Below the pieces are notes generated by a model. The model was not told the DNA's origin and ran no database searches. It saw only the letters and a list, made by a program, of their open reading frames with translations. A stretch of 64,000 bases of DNA from Methanosarcinales archaeon (lineage in GTDB: Archaea; Halobacteriota; Methanosarcinia; Methanosarcinales; Methanoperedenaceae): positions 87,968 through 151,967 of the forward strand of contig CAJPFJ010000010.1 of the NCBI GenBank assembly GCA_905339155.1. Direction: 5' to 3'. The position numbers were made by a program, and so were the translations under genes. Each line of letters opens with the position of its first letter. The first letter of the stretch is position 1. Of the stretch, positions 60,075 to 64,000 are shown piece by piece.

Positions 60075-60868
60075 GTATTATTCTCCTGAATATTATTAAA
60101 ATCAGAAATCTCACCTAAACCATCAAATTTAGTAATCAGAACCGGTGTTTTTTCTATTTCTTCAATGTAATCAGTGATATTCACATTATCAACAAAAAAC
60201 ACCCTCCCTCCATGATAATCTCCTTCTGTTTTCAAATGCGGAATCCGCACATAACCAAGTTTGTTTGATGCTACATAACCCGTAGTATAGAACGGATCGT
60301 CTGACCAGCAAAGTTCTGCGATTGTTCCTTTAACAGATGCCACTTTAGAAGCAAGCACAAGTGCTTCTTTAATATGAGTAAAATGGAGGGTCATTCCTTT
60401 TACAGAAAGCGCATCTGCAAGTTGAAGAGATGCGCCTGGTGTAATATCCATATGAGATGCCCTTATTCCCCTTCTTTTGTCCGGTTCAAGCCGTTCGCCT
60501 TTGAAATTCATAACCATAGCCCCTCTCATATTCTCTCCATCCGATGGGCCATTTTCAAGAAGAGTGAAAGCTTTTTCTATGCAGGGATCAGGTATTCCAA
60601 TATGTATGAGGACTTTTCTGGCTGCTTTCTTTCCATCTTCAACGCTATTTACATTAAATAAATTGATAGGCAAAGACGTTATTTCTTTGATAGGGATTTT
60701 TATTTCTTCAACTGATATGTTTATTTTATCCGGTTTTCCCCTGTCATGTGATCGCGCCCTTTCGATCATGGACTGTGTAACATTTTTCACATCTTTTTCA
60801 TCAACGAGGCGTTCTGCTCCCGATATGTGCATTTCATCCTTTGTAGCCCTCATCCGCACGCTATACAT
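60071..60868 (-). CDS. bioW: 6-carboxyhexanoate-CoA ligase
   Basis: 265 residues from ATG 60868 (MYSVRMRATKDEMHISGAER), the family-typical opening, with a GGGAGGAG ribosome site; the six extra codons upstream were rejected. Core motifs are MRGAMVMNFKGERLEPDKRR, GIRASHMDIT and DDPFYTTGYVASNKLGYVRI. It activates pimelate to pimeloyl-CoA. It overlaps bioB by 8 bp and bioU by 4 bp. Use of BioW means that pimelate must be available inside the cell. Confidence 0.94.
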   Translation of the reverse strand: MYSVRMRATKDEMHISGAERLVDEKDVKNVTQSMIERARSHDRGKPDKINISVEEIKIPIKEITSLPINLFNVNSVEDGKKAARKVLIHIGIPDPCIEKAFTLLENGPSDGENMRGAMVMNFKGERLEPDKRRGIRASHMDITPGASLQLADALSVKGMTLHFTHIKEALVLASKVASVKGTIAELCWSDDPFYTTGYVASNKLGYVRIPHLKTEGDYHGGRVFFVDNVNITDYIEEIEKTPVLITKFDGLGEISDFNNIQENNT

Positions 60869-61835
60869 GCACTCCTCCCGGAACAAGTCCCAGATCTTTG
60901 ATCATCTGGATATCTTCCCTGGGGAGTCGGCCAGGAGTAGTGAGATAATTACCCAGCAATAATCCATTGGCACCGGCAAGGAGCGAGAGGCATTGCAGGT
61001 CACGCAGGTTCTTTTCACGGCCTCCGGCTACTCTTATATTTTTTTCAGGGAGTATAAGGCGAAATACCGCTATCGTTTTTAGCGCATCCATGGGGCTTAT
61101 TGGCACCAGATCCTCAAAAGGTGTGCCTTTAATTGGATTCAATATATTGATCGGAACAGCATCTACATCGAGTTCCCTGAGAGTAAAAGCAAGTTCGATC
61201 CGGTCATGTACTGATTCTCCCATTCCTATGATCCCACCGCAGCAAACCTCAAGACCAACGGATCTTGCAACCTGTATTGTTTTTTTCTTTTCTTCATAAG
61301 AATGCGTGGAACATACATTCTTAAAAAATCCTTCAGAGGTTTCCAGATTATGATGTATTCTTGTTACGCCCGCTTTTTTTAGTAGAAAAGCGTTTTCTTT
61401 CGTGAGCATCCCAGGGGAAACACAAACTGATAGTGAGGTTTCTTTCTTTATCCTTCTTATAGAATACAAGATACTTCCAAAATCCTCATTGTCAACCTTT
61501 TTTCCACTCATGACAATACAGAACCGTGTGGCGCCTTCTTCCTGCATCATAAGAGCCATATTCATGATCTCTTCCTCGTCCATCAATGGATGTGGAGTGA
61601 CACTGGAATCATTATGGACAGATTGGGCGCAGAATTTACAATCCTCAGGGCATAACCCGCATTTTGCATTTACAATTGAACACAGGTCTATCCTGTCCCC
61701 GAGTTTTGAACGAACGCTGCTGGCAAGTGCAAAAAGTTCAAGGCATTCGTGACCATTATAGCTCATAAGCTCTATGGCATCTGAAGAATTGATAGGGTCA
61801 CAGTTTTTGATTTTTGACCTGATGTTTTGAAGCAT
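60861..61835 (-). CDS. bioB: Biotin synthase
   Basis: 324-residue radical SAM enzyme with CGLCPEDCKFCAQS (C-x3-C-x2-C), preceded by LCSIVNAKCG. Conserved Cys and Arg residues for the auxiliary 2Fe-2S cluster appear in ARSVGLEVCCGGIIGMGESV and later VAGGREKNLRDLQC. It inserts sulfur into dethiobiotin. It is the first gene of the biotin operon, with a 53-bp gap to the leuA-type gene upstream. Confidence 0.94.
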   Translation of the reverse strand: MLQNIRSKIKNCDPINSSDAIELMSYNGHECLELFALASSVRSKLGDRIDLCSIVNAKCGLCPEDCKFCAQSVHNDSSVTPHPLMDEEEIMNMALMMQEEGATRFCIVMSGKKVDNEDFGSILYSIRRIKKETSLSVCVSPGMLTKENAFLLKKAGVTRIHHNLETSEGFFKNVCSTHSYEEKKKTIQVARSVGLEVCCGGIIGMGESVHDRIELAFTLRELDVDAVPINILNPIKGTPFEDLVPISPMDALKTIAVFRLILPEKNIRVAGGREKNLRDLQCLSLLAGANGLLLGNYLTTPGRLPREDIQMIKDLGLVPGGVHV

Positions 61836-61888
61836 GATTGTAAACTTTTGGATTTCGATGGTTTACAATCAATTTATAATTTTTGATA

Positions 61889-63418
61889 TCATCTCTTTCT
61901 CATCAACTGGTTGATTGCAGCCACGAGTGCTTCAACAGATGCCATTACAATATCCTCATTCGTCGAGCGTGCTGAAACGATCCTGCCTTTTTCATCCTCA
62001 ACACCAATGAGAACTTCAGCAAGTGCGTCAGAACCGCCTGAAATGGCTTCTATCCTGAAATCCCGTAATTTGAATTTATACTCTCCAAGGATGCTTGTTA
62101 CTGTATTTAGCGCCGCATCCACAGGCCCGACGCCGATATGGGCGCCAAGACGCTCCTGGCCGTTCACGATAGCCTTTACGGTTGCAGTGGGCGTTATAAT
62201 GTTCCCTGTCATTACTGACACTTCTTTAAGTACGATAGCCTGCTCATCCTTGGATATATTACCCATTATGGATTCTGTAATTGAATAGAGATCAGCATCT
62301 GTAACTCGTTTGCCCTTATCGCCAATATCCTTTATACGTTTCATTATCTCATTCAATTGCTCATCATCAGGATGCAGTCCGGCAAATTCAAGCGATTGTT
62401 TTACAGCATGTTTTCCTGCATGCTTTCCGAGTACGATCCGCCTTTTGTGCCCTACCATTTCCGGGGTCATGACACCAGGCTCAAAGGTATCTGTACGTAC
62501 AAGAACCCCATGAGTATGTATGCCCGATTCATGGGCAAAAGCATTGTCCCCGACAATAGGCATGGTCGGAGGCATTCTCACCTCGGTCAGTCTTTCCACA
62601 AGATGTGATGTTTCCACGATATAACGGGTTTTGATATTGGTCTTTGCGCCATACAGTGAATGCAATCCCATTACAGTCTCAGCAAGGTCTGCATTTCCTG
62701 CACGCTCACCAAGACCATTGATCGTGACCTGAACCTGGCTTGCTCCTGCTTCCACAGCTGCGAGACTGTTTGCAACTGCAAGCCCGAAATCGTTATGACA
62801 GTGCACATCGATAGGGATTTTGACATTCTTTGCGATTTCACCTATCAATTTATGCATGGCAGATGGCACGATCACGCCCACAGTATCGGGCACATTAATT
62901 ATGTCGCAATGCGCAGACTCCACGCCTTTATAAATATTGATCAAATAATCAATGTCAGTACGGGTGGCATCCATGGCTGAGAACATGCATTTAGCGCCGT
63001 GGTCTTTTATATATTCCACTGCATCAATCGCCATCCTGTAAACTTCGTCCCTGCTTTTCTTGATAGTAGATATCCTCTGGACATCAGAAGTAGAAACAAA
63101 AGTATGTACCATATCTACGCCACAGTCAAGGCATGTATCAAGATCGGATTTTATGACCCTTGCCAGCCCGCATACCTGGAGGTCCAGCCCGGCATCCACA
63201 ATTTTCTTGACTGATGCTTTTTCTCCCTCCGATGACATTGGGAAACCCGCCTCAATGATATCCACACAGAGTTTATCAAGCTGCCGGGCTATGAGAAGTT
63301 TTTCATCAAATGTAAGCGATACCCCAGGGGTCTGTTCCCCGTCACGCAGCGTAGTATCAAAAATGCTTATTTTCTTGTTCCTTACCGATTCAATGGTGTA
63401 AAAGACGATCCCTCGCAT
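61889..63418 (-). CDS. leuA: 2-isopropylmalate synthase / citramalate synthase family
   Basis: 509 residues. The DRE-TIM catalytic barrel has FDTTLRDGEQTPGVSLTFDE, the metal-binding DVHCHNDFGLAVANS and NGLGERAGNADLAE. A C-terminal regulatory LeuA dimer domain (from about 390) has GNIITPTATVKAIVNGQERL and HIGVGPVDAALNTV. The domain makes a feedback-regulated LeuA or CimA likely and homocitrate synthase (AksA, without this domain) unlikely. Leucine-type is favoured by general similarity to Methanosarcinales LeuA, but citramalate synthase cannot be excluded. It may be cotranscribed with bioB. Confidence 0.85.
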   Translation of the reverse strand: MRGIVFYTIESVRNKKISIFDTTLRDGEQTPGVSLTFDEKLLIARQLDKLCVDIIEAGFPMSSEGEKASVKKIVDAGLDLQVCGLARVIKSDLDTCLDCGVDMVHTFVSTSDVQRISTIKKSRDEVYRMAIDAVEYIKDHGAKCMFSAMDATRTDIDYLINIYKGVESAHCDIINVPDTVGVIVPSAMHKLIGEIAKNVKIPIDVHCHNDFGLAVANSLAAVEAGASQVQVTINGLGERAGNADLAETVMGLHSLYGAKTNIKTRYIVETSHLVERLTEVRMPPTMPIVGDNAFAHESGIHTHGVLVRTDTFEPGVMTPEMVGHKRRIVLGKHAGKHAVKQSLEFAGLHPDDEQLNEIMKRIKDIGDKGKRVTDADLYSITESIMGNISKDEQAIVLKEVSVMTGNIITPTATVKAIVNGQERLGAHIGVGPVDAALNTVTSILGEYKFKLRDFRIEAISGGSDALAEVLIGVEDEKGRIVSARSTNEDIVMASVEALVAAINQLMRKR

Positions 63419-63500
63419 TTATCATGGTTATCAAGCCTAAATATCGTTTTATTGTATAAAGGCTTTTTCCAATTTTGATATCAAACGGCCAAACGCAAAT
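63419..63500. other. Promoter region of leuA
   Basis: No gene. AT-rich DNA with TATA-like TTTATTGTATAAAGG at about 63449-63463 on either strand, likely the start region of leuA transcription. Confidence 0.35.
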
Positions 63501-63507
63501 TATTGGT

Positions 63508-63680
63508 AACATGTGAACTACCCCTTGCTTTCACAAGGGGCTTCCTGCTTCATAGAATACCTAATGGATTCTCAGACAAGCTTGAATTCCGGCGATACCC
63601 GCCGTACTATGTCACATCCCTTATCCAGTTCGGCTTTACGAAAGACAGAAATAGGATGTTACGTTTAAGTCGTTTCGACC
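63508..63680 (-). mobile_element. IS605/TnpB-type transposon end remnant (hairpin, omega-RNA-like)
   Basis: On the minus strand the sequence reads GGCGGGTATCGCCGGAATTC, CAAGCTTGTCTGAGAATCC, then GAAGCAGGAAGCCCCTTGTG and a hairpin CCCCTTG-TGAAAG-CAAGGGG followed by TAGTTCACA. This arrangement is that of the right end of archaeal IS605-family elements carrying tnpB, from which the guide omega-RNA is cut. No tnpB coding sequence is present, so it is a short nonautonomous or truncated copy. Element limits are approximate; family recognition is from memory of such ends. Confidence 0.6.
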
Positions 63681-63823
63681 TTGTGCGCCATAGTAGGTGA
63701 ACAATATCAACAGGATTATGAAAGATATGAATGAATATATAGTTAATCGGTCTAAAAAAAATACATATGCAAAGGGTCTGATTCATTCGGGTATTCTCAA
63801 CCCTTTGAACCCACGGAGATAAA

Positions 63824-64000
63824 ATGGGCTTTTCGGTTGCAATGATAACGGGAGATAACAAAAGGACAGCAGAAGCTATCGCAAAACAGGTAGGGATCGA
63901 CAGGGTATTGTCAGAAGTCCTTCCTGAGGATAAGGCTTCTGAAATAAAGAAACTCCAGGCCGAAGGCTGGAAAGTAGCGATGGTAGGGGATGGGATTAAC
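63824..64000 (+). pseudogene. 5'-truncated metal P-type ATPase (runs off window)
   Basis: The plus-strand frame from ATG 63824 reads [20 protein letters not shown], then [20 protein letters not shown] and VAMVGDGIN at the window edge. These are the TGDN and GDGxN motifs of the P-domain of copper/heavy-metal P1B-ATPases. The frame has a stop a few codons upstream, and the several hundred residues before this point (metal-binding, actuator and phosphorylation domains) are absent. The gene is broken on its 5' side, next to the transposon end, or is a domain-only relic. Its 3' part lies outside the window. Confidence 0.7.

Noticed and set aside
63607..63861. 84-codon minus-strand frame over the transposon end and ATPase fragment
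   Set aside because: Crosses the transposon-end structure and the antisense of conserved P-type ATPase motifs; not a plausible gene.
1..64000. rRNA, tRNA or CRISPR arrays
   Set aside because: None recognised on either strand by reading; a tRNAscan-SE and CRISPR finder run would be decisive.

Overview
The window looks like the chromosome of an anaerobic methane-oxidising or methanogen-related archaeon of the Methanosarcinales, most likely the nitrate-reducing ANME-2d group (Candidatus Methanoperedens). This is inferred from gene content, not from a marker gene. A methyl-coenzyme M reductase accessory gene (mcrD) and a heterodisulfide reductase set (hdrABC plus an hdrD-like gene) lie within 25 kb of a membrane nitrate reductase (narGHJI), an ammonia-forming nitrite reductase (nrfHA), a quinol-type NO reductase and multihaem c-type cytochromes. 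AT-rich TATA-like promoters and leaderless starts also fit an archaeon. I saw no rRNA, tRNA or CRISPR array.

Layout. 1-3.6 kb: hdrD-like, hdrC, hdrB and hdrA (cut by the window edge) on the minus strand, with mcrD upstream. 3.9-6.7 kb: cheW and a chemoreceptor. 7.06-9.63 kb: an insertion sequence with 34-bp terminal inverted repeats, a 4-bp target duplication and an interrupted Tn3-like transposase. 10-12.3 kb: amidohydrolase, small haem-copper-like membrane protein, DUF1858 protein, haemerythrin. 12.3-12.6 kb: a probable group II intron fossil. 12.6-23.7 kb: one tightly packed minus-strand series, dihaem cytochrome c - narG - narH - narJ - narI - TDT-family channel - Cys protein - FMN-binding protein - DsrAB-like sirohaem protein - GXGXG protein. 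24.1-32 kb: nitrogen-oxide stress and respiration block (flavodiiron protein FprA, ferredoxin, AhpD-like protein, cupin, NO reductase, nrfHA, DUF166). The upstream region of the nar cytochrome is partly duplicated in front of the NO reductase, and each copy is followed by the fossil 3' end of a histidine kinase gene. A truncated nifH-like reading frame leads into nrfHA.

33.6-47.5 kb is accessory DNA. It holds fossil RPA-like and viral portal-like genes, a VirB4/VirB6/pilin-like secretion module, AbrB-type regulators, a primase-polymerase/helicase, an ERCC4-like protein, winged-helix and small orphan genes, and a tyrosine integrase. It is best read as an integrated conjugative-like plasmid or provirus lying next to older viral debris.

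47.7-55.2 kb is a two-operon metal (probably iron) uptake system: FTR1 permease fused to a DUF2318 domain, a PhnDCE-type ABC transporter, then two FtsX-type permeases with a LolD/MacB-type ATPase and Cys-rich partners. Matching DtxR-like palindromes precede both operons. 55.4-56.9 kb: Gate-domain membrane protein and ChrB-like protein. 57.2-63.4 kb: a complete biotin operon in which a BioU-like suicide enzyme replaces BioA (bioB-bioW-bioU-bioF-bioD), preceded by a leuA-type synthase. The window ends in a transposon-associated (IS605/TnpB-type) end structure beside a 5'-truncated metal P-type ATPase.
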